A stretch of DNA of 64,000 nt from Ctenosaura bakeri (GCA_948474755.1 CAOLHI010000919.1:1-64000); one strand, 5' to 3'; counted from the first letter of the stretch, positions 12,501 through 22,150 are shown. Notes: generated from the letters alone by a model not told the origin. Numbers and translations are program-made.

Positions 12501-12590
12501 AAAACCAACCTGTCCGAGTCTTGTGAAAAATCTATAGACCACTGAAGGCTTGCCATGGATGGAATCACCAGTACTGTCTCCTTCTGACAT
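6453..12590 (-). CDS. RER1: RER1, complete coding region in six exons
   Basis: RER1 is a small multi-pass Golgi membrane protein that returns ER-resident membrane proteins and unassembled subunits from the cis-Golgi to the ER. The coding sequence joins 12590-12510, 11043-10939, 10104-10005, 7834-7756, 6917-6782 and 6542-6453 (81, 105, 100, 79, 136 and 90 nt). This gives 196 codons plus stop, the same length as human RER1. All junctions are GT/AG and phases agree. The protein begins [20 protein letters not shown], contains hydrophobic segments such as [18 protein letters not shown] and [13 protein letters not shown], and ends in the basic tail [17 protein letters not shown]. The start is the only ATG consistent with the family. 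No disabling changes are seen. It converges on PEX10 and its promoter lies near 21.5 kb. Confidence 0.97.
6782..6917 (-). CDS. RER1: RER1 coding exon 5 (last two membrane segments)
   Basis: The minus-strand acceptor ccttcaag precedes 6917 and the donor gtaagaat begins at 6781. The first base completes the Trp codon split with exon 4. It encodes [20 protein letters not shown] and then [20 protein letters not shown] and KRQIK, two hydrophobic segments. Human RER1 has a closely similar stretch. Confidence 0.97.
7386..7597 (-). mobile_element. 5S rRNA-derived SINE, degraded
   Basis: On the minus strand the head matches 5S rRNA internal promoter sequence (ggaagctaagcatggttag, tacttggatgggagaccac). 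It is followed by the SINE body (gaggaggaaactggcaaaac, aagtt-gacgagc) seen again at 16.4, 28.6 and 32.2 kb. It lies in RER1 intron 4. Confidence 0.75.
7756..7834 (-). CDS. RER1: RER1 coding exon 4
   Basis: The minus-strand acceptor tccccag precedes 7834 and the donor gtgagta starts at 7755. It encodes (D)[19 protein letters not shown] then LPEFKF(W), the conserved hydrophilic loop with [21 protein letters not shown]. Both ends are split codons (2 nt each side). Confidence 0.97.
8098..8213. mobile_element. PIF/Harbinger-like MITE, one half
   Basis: The right part of a MITE family common in this window: actgcaaaccccaggattcc, gtagaataatagcactataa, ending agtgcagaaatggcc. The left end is not recognisable. 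Confidence 0.55.
8790..9760 (+). mobile_element. L2-type LINE fragment (reverse transcriptase 3' part), decayed
   Basis: The late part reads, with stops and frameshifts, like the L2 clade RT C terminus. The pieces visible are [20 protein letters not shown] followed by [19 protein letters not shown], corresponding to the L2 pattern LK-LHWLP-xx-R-x-FK-LxxxYKxLxGxxPxYL. The upstream 8.8-9.4 kb has open frames on both strands but no intact ORF. It lies in RER1 intron 3. Confidence 0.65.
10005..10104 (-). CDS. RER1: RER1 coding exon 3
   Basis: The minus-strand acceptor tcacag precedes 10104 and the donor gtataaag begins at 10004. It encodes [20 protein letters not shown] then [13 protein letters not shown] plus one base of the next codon. 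This is the best-conserved RER1 segment, with a membrane helix and the SPKVDP loop. Confidence 0.97.
10939..11043 (-). CDS. RER1: RER1 coding exon 2
   Basis: The minus-strand acceptor cttctag precedes 11043 and the donor gtaagaga starts at 10938. Its 35 codons encode [20 protein letters not shown] followed by [15 protein letters not shown], covering the first membrane segment. Both boundaries are phase 0. Confidence 0.97.
11755..11810 (+). mobile_element. CR1 3' tail remnant
   Basis: A short decayed end of CR1: gggttgacctggtgggccag, ggtctcttccagctctatga, then an ATTCT-type tail. It matches the 3' ends of the longer CR1 copies in this window. Confidence 0.6.
12256..12479 (+). mobile_element. 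tRNA-derived squamate SINE with target duplication
   Basis: The element starts with a tRNA-like head (ggtttgagtgttcaactacg, actctggagaccagcac). It continues with the body 'tgggcacatcacactctctc', 'ctcgccaagaaaccataata' and an 'acaacaatg' end. Flanking 8-bp repeats catctctt occur at 12245-12252 and 12480-12487. Related copies lie at 26.4 and 54.4 kb. It is just downstream of RER1 coding exon 1, in the intron. Confidence 0.75.
12510..12590 (-). CDS. RER1: RER1 coding exon 1 (start codon)
   Basis: ATG is at 12590-12588 on the minus strand and the donor gttggttt begins at 12509. Its 27 codons encode [20 protein letters not shown] then FFTRLGQ. It is preceded by an AG about 4-8 nt before the ATG, consistent with a non-coding first exon spliced just upstream (intron about 9 kb to the CpG island). 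Confidence 0.96.
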
Positions 12591-13555
12591 CTTTTGCTGT
12601 CGAAACAAAAGCAACAATATTAAACAACAGAATTTTGGCATATTACACTTTCACCAATTTAAATTCAAGATACTGTATTAGCTGGTATTTGCTGAAACAA
12701 ATCATTGGAAGTACCTGAGTCGTGGTAAGTTACAGTGATATACTCCTGAATGGGAATTCACAGAGTCCCACAATAGCTATAATACTTTGAGCTTTCCAAA
12801 TGAAAGTGGTTTCTGGGGATAATAAATAAGGAGTACATTCTGCAAACAATTTCAAATTAAGATCCCAACTTGATGTAAGCAGCACCAACTGAATGATCCA
12901 TTGGATCACAGCTGACCTAGAAGAGTGGTTAAACCCTCTTATTTCCTGCTTCAGTCCTAAAGAAAACTGCCAATACAGGATCACCTTCTGATGCAAATTC
13001 AATCAAGTAGGGGTGGAAAAGTATTGCTGGTAATTCACCTTCCACATAGGCTGCGATTCTGACGATTATCAGGACCTCATCCTACGTGCACTTTTTGTAA
13101 CTGGCAAACCTAACAGGTAGAGAAAGTGCAGGGAATTCCAGAATAAGCAATATAATGGTGCCCATTTGTAGAGTGCCCTCCTGGAAACAGATTCAACTTG
13201 GAAGATATTTTGCCTTCTTTATAGAACCACATAAAGGACATTTAGCTTATAATTGTGCTGATAAGGGTCTCCGTTGCTGATTTCAGTTGGCTTAAACTGC
13301 TTTGCATTTCATTGTATTGTTAAGCTACAACGGACAGGACTGGAGAGCATTTGGTCCAAAATGCAGCAGTTCAGCCCCTCTTAGAACAACTTAAACAAGG
13401 CCCACACTCAAGCTTTAGAGAAGAAATGAAACAGCACTGTACAACATTGTTCAGATAACCTCAAACCAGGCAAGAGATCTCATATGAATGAAGAGCACGG
13501 TCTATATCCAATTGCTAGTCCCAAATAGAGTAGACCCATAAAATCAATGGGATTC

Positions 13556-13990
13556 TTACTTACTTACTTATTTATTTATTTATTTGTCCGCCTTTCTCCC
13601 AGCCAGGGTGGCTTATAAAAGCTAAAACCAAGATAGGCTAAGCACACGATAATAAAAAAAAAGTAAAAATGCAATTAACTGCATTAAAACACCATTAAAG
13701 TTTAAAAAGCATAAAATTCCTTTAAAAAAAAACAATAAAATGTAAAAATACAGCACCACACCCCATAAAAGTGTCCATGCAACCGACTGACCATTAAAAG
13801 CCTGTCTGAATGAAAATGTCTTTGTTCGCAGGTGAAAGGAGAGGAGAAAGGGGCCCAGCCTGGCCTCCTGTGCTAAGGAAGTCCACAGGCAGGGAGAAGC
13901 CACAGAGAAAGCTCTCTCCCATGTCCTTACCACACAGGACTGCAGCTGAGAAAAAGCCTGGTACTGGCTGGACAAGTTCTACTGATTCAA
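13556..13990 (-). mobile_element. LINE 3' region with ATAA-type tail
   Basis: Read on the minus strand it ends in AAATAAATAAATAAGTAAG. This is preceded by 'ccaccctggctgggagaaag' and 'gcggacaaataaataaataa', a pattern shared with the Sauria-type SINE tail at 26.67 kb. The upstream body (13790-13980) resembles the 3' UTR of a long LINE family (agagagctttctctgtggct). No coding domain is visible, so the clade is uncertain (Bov-B or L2-like). Confidence 0.5.
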
Positions 13991-14433
13991 TCAGTATGTT
14001 CTAGTAGGGATTACCAATTTTATCCAGGCCCTCTTTAGCCATCTGAACCACCACATGCTGCTTCAAACAAAGGTTTAATTTTTTGACAAGAAAAAGGGAT
14101 CTGAATCTCCTGCCTGGCCTTTATCTCTCACCATTAAAATGTCTCAGCTCAAATACTTCCTGCAGTGGTATCACAGAGGAATGAAGAGGAAAATGTTGGC
14201 CCTCTGGTTATTTTGATTTACAAAGGTAGGCTGGGAGAATGCATTTCCCTTCACGTTATGATTCAAAGAACCTAACAGCAGCTGCTGTGCCACATCACCC
14301 AAAGGAAAAACTGATAGGACTTCCTGGTTTGTCACTACCTAGGGGCAGGGCCACATGCCTTTGAGACAAAGTGAAAGTAGTTCTGTTCACACCGAGTTAC
14401 AGGAAGTACAGTGTTATACAAGGCAGAAATATA

Positions 14434-14815
14434 CAGTCATCCTTCCACATTTGCTAGGGTTGGGGTGCAGGACCCTCGTGAAAATGGAAAAACCATGAAT
14501 AACCCTAGGCCCACCCAAGCCATATTTATACAAAAAAGTATGATCACCATATTCAACCCACCGTGGATTCCTTTGAGGCATCAGGGTTCCTTCACAAGGC
14601 AGAAGTGGGGGGGCTGGTGGGGCTTACTGCCACCCCCACTGCTTCCCAAATAATATTTTAATAGGGACTTACAAACCCTGTTCACAGTTTCTCAGTCTCA
14701 CGAGGCTTGCCGACCCTATGAAAAATGACATGGGGGGGCAGAAGAGGCGACAGCAAATAATCCATAAATAATCAAATCTGCAAAAGTGAAACCCAAAAAT
14801 GTGGAGGGCTGACTG
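14434..14815. mobile_element. Tigger/pogo-type MITE (TA target)
   Basis: Inverted ends cagtcatccttccacattt and aaatgtggagggctgactg lie between TA dinucleotides (14432-14433 and 14816-14817). The interior (caacccaccgtggattcctt, tgaggcatcagggttccttc) is shared with copies at 51265-51648 and 62142-62525. No transposase is present. Confidence 0.8.
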
Positions 14816-15380
14816 TAAACCAAAAAAAGGGGACCATAATGAAATTTCATCTCACAAAAAAGTCAGTCTGGAGAAAGCAAATCCGTGAGTTTGCTACATT
14901 AATGGGGAAATCCCCTTAACTTGCAGAGTGTTATTAACCACAAGGAAGTCATAAAAAAAGATAGCTGACTCCCTAAAATCTTAAATGAATATTATGTCAT
15001 TTAAAAGCATTTCTATGAAACCTTCCATTAAAAAGAAAAACAGGACAGTGTAAAAGAGAGAATAAAATACTTAATAAAACATTTATTGAAATTTCAAAAA
15101 GCTGATAAAAGCAACCATAAAGAAAACAGATAAATCTGAAAGCTCAAAGGCCCAAAGAGATATAGAAAGCCCTTTAACTGGCCAAAAAGAAATCACAGTA
15201 CACCGTCTACATTAAGAGAAAATAATTCCACAAGGGAAGTGACATTACCAAGTGGCCTTGTAAATGGTTATCAAAATATTATAGCTGTTTCTGTAGCACG
15301 GTGGTTGCCCCGCAAACAGGCCAAATACATTCCTGGCTCAGGTTCCAGTAAGTGAAAGGAAAAAAGTTAACTCACAAGGC

Positions 15381-15972
15381 TATGACCCAATCTTCCCATA
15401 AGGACTAGACCAATGGTAGTTTTTTTTTTTTTCCTTTTCAACAGCTGTCAGCTTCTGTGCATCCCCAAAAAAGGAAGATCAGAATGGCTGAGATCCTCCA
15501 TGGCAGGCAAGGATGTGCAACTTTATAATGACAGAGCTACATCACTGACACATAGATGTTGTACAATTCTGTGTTAGTGAATAACAGGGCACAACACACC
15601 ACGCCCCATTGTTCAACGGGGCCTCCTATTAAGCCTCTCATTATGCAACAGGATACTTTGGGGTTCTAGACACACTGTGCAACCTTGCACAACAGCCACG
15701 CTTGCTGGCTCTGCTTGCACAATGATCCCAACAGCATAGTTACATCTCTGCTCCCCTCCTGAGAATACACAATCCAAATGCAATCCTGCACAACACAATT
15801 CGACTTTTCAACACACGGTGCCAGCTGAACACGTTTCTTACAAGCCCCTGATATTCTGAAGTCTTTTGGCTTTGCACAGGGACATTTCACCCAGCTGTGA
15901 AAGGGAACAATTGCAACAGACTACCACAGTATTCCCCCATTGGTCTAGTCCTTATGGGAAGATTGGGTCATA
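15381..15972. mobile_element. unclassified interval bounded by perfect 36-bp inverted repeats
   Basis: The 36 nt at 15381-15416 (starting tatgacccaatcttcccata) are present as an exact reverse complement at 15937-15972. The spacer is 520 bp and has no open frame or similarity that I recognise. TA sits at both outer edges, which would fit a Tc1/mariner-like insertion, but no transposase or second copy was seen. It lies in RER1 intron 1. It could also be a local inverted duplication. Confidence 0.55.
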
Positions 15973-16375
15973 TCCTTAAGAGTAGCTAAGGGTTCCCACC
16001 AGCCAGCTGTGCCTCCCTCTAGGATACACATAAACTGTGAAGCACTCAAGAATGCCTCCGCCTCAGTTTTGGTTTTCTTTTTCAAAATGCAAATTTCCAT
16101 AGCTACCTGAGTATGCTCAACCCTCTCTGGGAGGATGTTTGAATTATACATTTCAAACAAGAGAAAGTGACTTTGCTGGACTACGCACGCCCCTATTGCC
16201 CAGCCAGCGTGCTGATTCTGAAATCTGTAGTCCAAAAAGCTAATGTTTCCAGGCTCTGAGTCTCTAAATGGCTTGACAGACAGGTTCTCTCTGTAGTTCA
16301 ACCCTATCAATCATTTTGAAACCCTATCAATCATTTTGACTGTTATAACTACAGATCTAGAAATGTGATCACAAG

Positions 16376-16600
16376 GCACATATGTGCCTTGAACTCTCCT
16401 GTTGACTTAAGGCAACTCCATGAATTCCGTAGGGTTTTCTTAGGCAAGGAGTACTCAGAGGTGGTTTTGCCAGTCCCTTCCTCTGAACTATAGCCCACAG
16501 CACCTATTATTGGTTGGTGGTCTCCCATCCAAGTACTAACCAGAGCTGACCCTGCTTAGCTTCCATGATCAGACAGGATCTGGTGCCTTTAGGGTGTTTA
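16376..16600 (-). mobile_element. 5S rRNA-derived SINE
   Basis: On the minus strand it starts with a 5S-like head (tctgatcatggaagctaagc, ttagtacttggatgggagac). It continues with the body ggactggcaaaaccacctct, ccttgcctaagaaaacccta and ends in a cacatatgtg tail. It is better preserved than the copy at 7.4 kb. It lies in RER1 intron 1. Confidence 0.85.
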
Positions 16601-17351
16601 GGGCTTTTGACCAGAGGCTACCATGATGAAAATGCCAGAGGAGAAATTCGCTTTCTGGGAAGGGCATTGCATGCAATTGCCTTCCATGTAACTGTTGCAA
16701 GACTTGAGAGAAGAGGAGGCAGGCAAGCAAGCTTCACTGCCATGAAGTCCAGAGTATGAAAATATTCTGCCTAAATAAGCACCCATACCAGATTGAGAGA
16801 AGGCCAGCCAAATAGCAGCCACAAACTTCTTCTAGTCAGCATTCTTGTCATTAAAGAAGTACCCACTGCTGGAAGTGCAACAGCTCAGGTGACTGTCTTC
16901 AACAACCTCATAAGCCAACCTGATTCTTTTTCCTCAATCTAAAGTTTTCCCAACCTGGTTCAAAAGCATCTTATTTAGCCCCAATTAAAATGTCTTTGCT
17001 GTTCGGGTGTCTGAAGGCAAATGTATGGGCCTCCAAATGTTGTTGGACCTCAACTTTCACAATGCCTCATTATTGGCACTGCAGGGTACGGCTGACGGGA
17101 GCTGTAGTCAAACAGCCACATTGTCCCCCATCCCTGGCCTATACTAACAAGCGTACCATTGGATCTTTGTTCTACACGAAGGACAAGAATGTCTCTCTTC
17201 GGCTTCCTCTATACAGATCAAAGAAGCACCTTTAGACCACCGAAAGAGTGCCACGTGAAGAAGACACAGGTTTAAACTCCAGTTTAAAAGATTACAGCAC
17301 AGCGTGGGACACACGTAGCCAAACAAGAACAGAGGGTGGTCAAGGTGGCCA

Positions 17352-17995
17352 AAATCATAGAATCATAGAAATTCAGAGTTGGAAGAGACCCCAGGGGCTA
17401 TCCAGTCCAACCCCCTGCCATGCAGGAACACCCTCAAAGCACTCCTGACAGATGGCCATCAAGCCTCTGATTAAAAACCTCCAAGGAAGGAGAGTCCACT
17501 ACACTCCGAGGCAGCAGATTCCACGGCCGGACAGCCCCCTGACAGTCAGGTGGAATCTCCTTTCCTGCAGCTTGAGTCCATTGCTCCTTGTCCTGGTCTC
17601 TGGAGCAGCAGGAAACAAGCCCTCTCCTTCTTCTACATGGCATCCCTTCAAATACTTAAACATGGCTATCATGTCCCTTCTTAACTTTCTCTTCTGCAAA
17701 CTAAACATACCCAGCTCTCTAAGTCTATCCCCATAGGCCATGGTTTCCAGGCCTCTCACCATTTTGGTCGCCCTCTTCTGGACTTGCTCCAGCTTGTCAA
17801 TATCCTTCTTGAATTGGGGTGCCCAGAACTGGACACAGTATTCAAGATGGGGTCTAACCAAAGCAGAGTAGAGTGGTACCAGTACCTCTCTCGATCTAGA
17901 CACCATACTCCTATTGATGCAGCCAAGAATTGCATTGGCTTTCTTCGCCTTGGCCCAGCTCTCCAATCTATCCAGGTCATTATTGAAGAAGAAAG
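17352..17995 (-). mobile_element. CR1 LINE 3' fragment
   Basis: The minus-strand translation (open over most of 17499-18080) contains the CR1 reverse transcriptase C terminus: [60 protein letters not shown]. The 3' end at 17352 has the CR1 (ATTCTATG)n tail and the 'ggttggactggat' motif. It is 5'-truncated near the LESWAKAKK segment. Confidence 0.9.
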
Positions 17996-18126
17996 TCCAG
18001 GCTAAGAGAAGGTGCAGCGGTTTGCTTTTGCTTGAGTCTACAGAGAAGGGCAAAATTTTGCCCCTTCCTTTCCACTCCACCTTTCTGAGTTAAAGAAGTA
18101 TTAACTTCTTTTATACTTTGAACTCA

Positions 18127-18310
18127 AGGCCTTTCTGCACTACATTGTTACAGTGCAAATATTCTACTTTCAATATCCTGTGGAATTCTGGGGTTTGTAG
18201 TTTACTAAGGCCAAAGAGCTCTCTGGCTGAGAATTCTACATGCCCCTTCCTAAACTGCAAAGGTCGAAAGTGGAATAATAACCCTGTAACAGTGTAGTGC
18301 AGAAAGGCCC
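18127..18310. mobile_element. PIF/Harbinger-like MITE with 3-bp TCA target duplication
   Basis: Inverted ends ggcctttctgcactacatt and gtgtagtgcagaaaggcc are flanked by TCA at 18124-18126 and 18311-18313. The interior contains tgtggaattctggggtttgt and a hyphenated repeat of it. The GGCC-TTTC termini and 3-bp duplication fit PIF/Harbinger, which is an inference. Other copies: 20.4, 20.8, 22.0, 24.1, 25.6 and 34.1 kb. Confidence 0.7.
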
Positions 18311-18439
18311 TCAGTTTGCAGCAACTGAAGTATACCGAGAACAAAGGGGAAACCTGGAAGGAAGAGAGAGAAGAAACTGGGACATTTTGAAAGCAGTTGA
18401 AAAAGTGGGACAGTTGTAAGTTACAGGTAATATAAAAGA

Positions 18440-19850
18440 CCAAAATGGTGAGAGGCCTATGAGGATAGACTTAGAGAGCTGGGTATGTTTAGTCTGCAGA
18501 AGAGAAGGTTAAGAGGGGACATGATAGCCATGTTTAAATATTTGAAGGGATGCCACGTAGAGGAAGGAGAGGGCTTGTTTTCTGCTGCTCCAGAGACCAG
18601 GACAAGGAGCAATGGATTCAAGCTTCAGGAAAGGAGATTCCACCTGAATCATAGAATCATCAAGCTGGAAGAGACCCCAGGGGCCATCCAGTCCAACCCC
18701 CTGCTATGCAGGAAGACACATCAAAGTACCCATGACAGATGGCCACCTAGCCTTTGCTTAAAAAACCTCCAAAGAAGGAGAAGACTCCGCCACACTCCAT
18801 TGAGGCAGCAGATTCCACTGCAGGACACCTCTGACTGTCTGGAAGTTCTTCCTAAAGTTTAAGTGGAATTTCTTTTCCTGCAGTTTGAGTCCATTGCTCC
18901 TTGTCCTAGTCTCTGGAGCAGCAGAAAACAAGCTTGCTCCATCTTCCATGTGACATCCCTTCAAATTCAAAACGACCTGGATAGGTTGGAGAGCTGGGCC
19001 AAAGCTAACAAAATGAAATTCAACAGAGAGAAATGTAAGGTCCTACACTTGGGTAGAAAAAATGGAATCCACAAATATAGGATGGGGGACACGTGGCTGG
19101 GTAGCAGTACGTGTGAAAGGGATCTAGGAGTCTTCATAGACCACAAGCTGAACATGAGTCAGCAGTGTGATGCGGCAGCCAAGAAAGCCAATGCAATTCT
19201 TGGCTGCATCAATAGGAGTATGGTGTCTAGATCGAGAGAGGTACTGGTACCACTGTACTCTGCTTTGCTTAGACCTCCTCTTGAATCCTGTGTCCAGTTC
19301 TGGGCACCCCAACTCAAGAAGGACATGGTCAAGCTGGAGCAAGTTCAGAGGAGGGCGACCAAAATGGTGAGAGGTCTGGAAGCCATACCCTATGAGGATA
19401 TACTGGGTATGTTTAGTCTGCAGAAGAGAAGGCTAACCTGAGGAAGAACTTCCTGACAGTCAGGGCTGTCTGGCAGTGGAAGATGCTGCCTCCATGGAGT
19501 GTAGTGGAGTTTCCTTCCTTGGAGGTTTTTAAGCAGAGGCTTGATGGCCATCTGTCGGGATTGCTTTGAGCAGTGGTTCTCAACCTGGGGGTCCGGACCC
19601 CTTTGGGGGTCGCACGACCCTTTCACAGGGGTCACCTAAGACCTTGCTTCAAGCCCTTCTCAGGTTGAGCTTCTGACAATATGATAATGGTTGGGGGTCA
19701 CCACAACATGAGAAACTGTATTAAAGGGTCACGGCATTAGGAAGGTTGAGAACCACTGGCTTTGAGGGTGTTCCTGCATGGCAGGGGGTTGGACTGGATG
19801 GCCCCTGGGGTCTCTTCCAACTCTAGATTTCTATGATTCTAAGATCTTTC
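18440..19850. mobile_element. CR1 cluster: plus, minus and plus fragments abutting
   Basis: Three CR1 pieces follow the one ending at 17995. The first is a plus fragment at 18440-18648, cut within 'aggagattccacctga'. The second is a minus 3' end at 18649-18966 that begins exactly at the cut with its own ATTCT tail. The third is a plus fragment at 18967-19850 beginning earlier in the reverse transcriptase (LESWAKANKMKFNREKCKVL, KYRMGDTWLGSSTCERDLGV) and running to the (ATTCT) tail, with an internal deletion near 19437 and a hAT insertion at 19571-19758. The order suggests insertion of one CR1 into another. Confidence 0.85.
19571..19758. mobile_element. hAT MITE inserted in CR1 with 8-bp duplication
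   Basis: Inverted ends cagtggttctcaacctgg and aggttgagaaccactg are flanked by gctttgag at 19563-19570 and 19759-19766. Removing the element restores the CR1 sequence 'gctttgagggtgttcctgc'. A longer relative is at 24332-25044. Confidence 0.92.
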
Positions 19851-20396
19851 TTTGCCAGAACTGCTTACCCACCAGAGTAGACAATCCTGTGAGCCAGAGA
19901 GACAAATAGCACAAAATCACTTGTACAAGATTGCTTCCTAGGTTCTCTTTTTCTGCTTCAGCTGGCATGCTTTTATCCACTAACTGAGAGCAGCCTCCTC
20001 TCTAAGGGGCCATCTCTTGAAAATAATAACCATTTCCAACCTCCTTGACCCCAAATAACCCAAAACACCCAGCATTACAATCTAATCAATATTATAATCT
20101 CATTTTAGTATACTTGTCCTATGAGTACTCCTGTTTACACTCCCCACTTGTTAGCCCTGTATTTTGGCAGAGTAGTACAATATCATCCAAAATACCGACA
20201 GAGTAGCAAAGACCCCCAGGACACCCTCAGACTGCCCTATATGCTCACTAAGGGGGTAACCTGTTGTTATGAGCCGCCATCAAGCCGACTTCGACTTACG
20301 GCAACCTCCACGTCAGCCCATCATCCACAGCCCTGCTCAGGTCTTGCAGATCCAGGGAGTGTCTGAGCTTCTCCATCTCTAACGTGGGCCATTTCC

Positions 20397-20588
20397 GCAC
20401 TACAGTGTCAAACTGCTGCTATTCCACTTTCAACGCCCTGTGGAATTCTGGGGTTTGTAGTTTACTGAGACCAAAGAGCTCTTTGGCTGAGCATTCCAAG
20501 TGCCCTTCCCTAAACTACAAACCCCAGAATTCCATAGGAGGTTGATAGTGGAACAGCAGCACTTTAACACTGTAGTGCGGAAACGGTC
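20397..20588. mobile_element. PIF/Harbinger-like MITE
   Basis: Inverted ends ggccatttccgcactacagt and actgtagtgcggaaacggtc. The interior is tggaattctggggtttgtag with an inverted counterpart 'ctacaaaccccagaattcca', so the whole unit is a long imperfect palindrome. Confidence 0.7.
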
Positions 20589-20791
20589 GTGGTCTTCCTT
20601 ATTCCCTGCTGCCTCCCTCCATACCAAGCCTTATTACCTTTTCTAGAGTCAGGATATATGGCCAAAGTGCAACAACTCCTTCCTACCACCCTGGACAGGC
20701 GGGAAATGAAACCAACCCTGGGACCCAAAGGGCAAGAGGGGTGATTTCATCCAAACCAGGAGGGGGGGGGCTGAGGACCCTTCCAGATCCA

Positions 20792-20994
20792 GGCCTTTCT
20801 GCACTAGACTGTTACAGCGCGATGATTCCACTTCTGCCCCCCTATGGAATACTGAGGATAGAGTTTAGGGAGGGGCCTCCAGATTCCTCAGCCCTCAGAG
20901 GGCTCTTTGGCCTCAGCCAAGTGCCAATCCCGGGATTCCACAGGAGGCTGAAAACGGAATCATAGCGGTATAAGAGTGTGGTGAGGACATGGCC
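20792..20994. mobile_element. PIF/Harbinger-like MITE at the edge of the CpG island
   Basis: Inverted ends ggcctttctgcactagactg and the degraded right end gtgtggtgaggacatggcc. Same family as 18127-18310. Confidence 0.6.
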
Positions 20995-20999
20995 TAAGG

Positions 21000-22030
21000 A
21001 GACAGGGAAGGGGAGGAAGGCCAGCTGTTGGTCGCCGCCGGGGCTGCTGCAAAGGAAGCGGAGCTCAGTCCCCAAGGCTGGCCGTGTGGCCCCCTGAGGC
21101 GGCGGGGCGGCCCAGGAAACCCCTCCCCCGCCCAGACCCGTCCACGAACCCCCGGAGACCCAGAAAGCGCTTCCCCGCGTCCTCGCCGGGGCTGGAAGGG
21201 GGGGTCGTATTAAGCTTGTTCCAACCCCCCCAGCCTCCCCCCCACTCCCAGGCGCCCCCGCCCTGCCGCTGCCAGGACCCCCAGGCTCAAGCCCCCCCGT
21301 TCCCTCAGAGACCCTCCCATGAAAAGCAAGGCCGGGAGTTTTGCCCGGGAAGACCCCGCGTCTCCCCCCCGCCCTCGGCCTGGCCTGGCCTGGCCCGGCG
21401 TCAGGGCCGGCGGGGCCCCACCCGCTCCCCGCCGCCGCCTCCCTCCCTAACCCTCGCGGCTCCGGCCGGGCTGCCGAGGCGAGAGCGGGGCCTGGCCGGG
21501 CCCGCCGGAGGGGCAACTCACAGGCCTCGCCGGCGTCCCTCCTTCCGCTTCCTTCCCGCCCCGCCTGACCAGGCCGAGGAGCCGCCGCCGCCGCCGACTC
21601 CGCCTCCGCCTCCGCCGGCTTCCGCTACCGGGGCGCCCGGGGGAGGCCGCGCCGCCCGGCTCCGAAGCCAAGGCCGCTCCACACCCGCCGCTTATCGCGC
21701 TATGAGCCCACCTTCCGCACCCGGGGCGATCCAGGCCCCTCCCTACACTGCCCGCCCCGGGATCCCCTAGGATGTTGAGAGTGGAATCGTCGCGCTAGAA
21801 CCGTCTCGTGTGGAAAAGGACCAAGACGCGCAAACTCACCTTTGGCGGCCGCTTCGTGGATGTGGGGAGCGTCACACACTCTCAGCCCCAGGAGCTCCCG
21901 CGATAGAGTCGCCTTGAATCCGAAACCCCTCGAGGACACACGAGGACGACAGGGGAGGAGGAAGGGCCACGGTCTGCCGCTGAGAGGGCAGAACAGGCGT
22001 GGGCGACGGAGGCCCTTTCCGCACCAGGCT
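21000..22030. promoter_or_regulatory. CpG island, probable RER1 promoter (possibly bidirectional with MORN1)
   Basis: This is by far the most CpG-dense part of the window, densest from 21030 to 21700 (ggcggggcggcccagg, ccgccgccgccgactccgcc). It lies 8.4-9.4 kb upstream of the RER1 start codon, where the non-coding first exon is expected. A strong minus-strand donor, cct|gtgagttg at 21522/21521, could end that exon. In human the RER1 and MORN1 promoters are adjacent and divergent, so MORN1 transcription would leave rightwards. Open frames of 224 and 228 codons here are GC-driven chance frames. A MITE (about 21680-21820) and a SINE-like piece (about 21826-21945) lie inside the island and have kept their CpGs. 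Confidence 0.75.
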
Positions 22031-22150
22031 GTTATAGCGCTCTGATTCCACTTTCAGCATCCTGTGTAACCCTGGAGTTTGCAAAGGCCCCTCCCGAAAC
22101 TGCACACCCCAGGATTCCATAGGAGGAGGTTGGACAAAAGGCAAAGAGGG
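22020..22150. mobile_element. PIF/Harbinger-like MITE, partial
   Basis: Left end ccctttccgcaccaggctgt, interior ttatagcgctctgattccac and aggattccataggaggagg. The right terminus is missing. Confidence 0.55.

Noticed and set aside
16500..16600. 5S rRNA gene
   Set aside because: The 5S-like part is fused to a SINE body and tail and recurs at four places, so it is a SINE head.
17499..18080. 193-codon minus-strand frame as a host gene
   Set aside because: It is CR1 reverse transcriptase, as are the frames at 18485, 18863, 22429, 29199, 45542, 49150 and 54435.
20842..21770. Open frames of 224 (minus) and 228 (plus) codons in the CpG island
   Set aside because: Composition is extreme (P, R, G, A rich), both strands are open, and the minus frame runs into a MITE. 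GC-rich DNA has few stop codons; no domain is visible.
21826..21850. Strong minus-strand donor caaag|gtgagttt as RER1 exon 1 end
   Set aside because: The same sequence occurs in a repeat copy at about 23840, so it is repeat-derived. The donor at 21522 in unique CpG-rich DNA is preferred.
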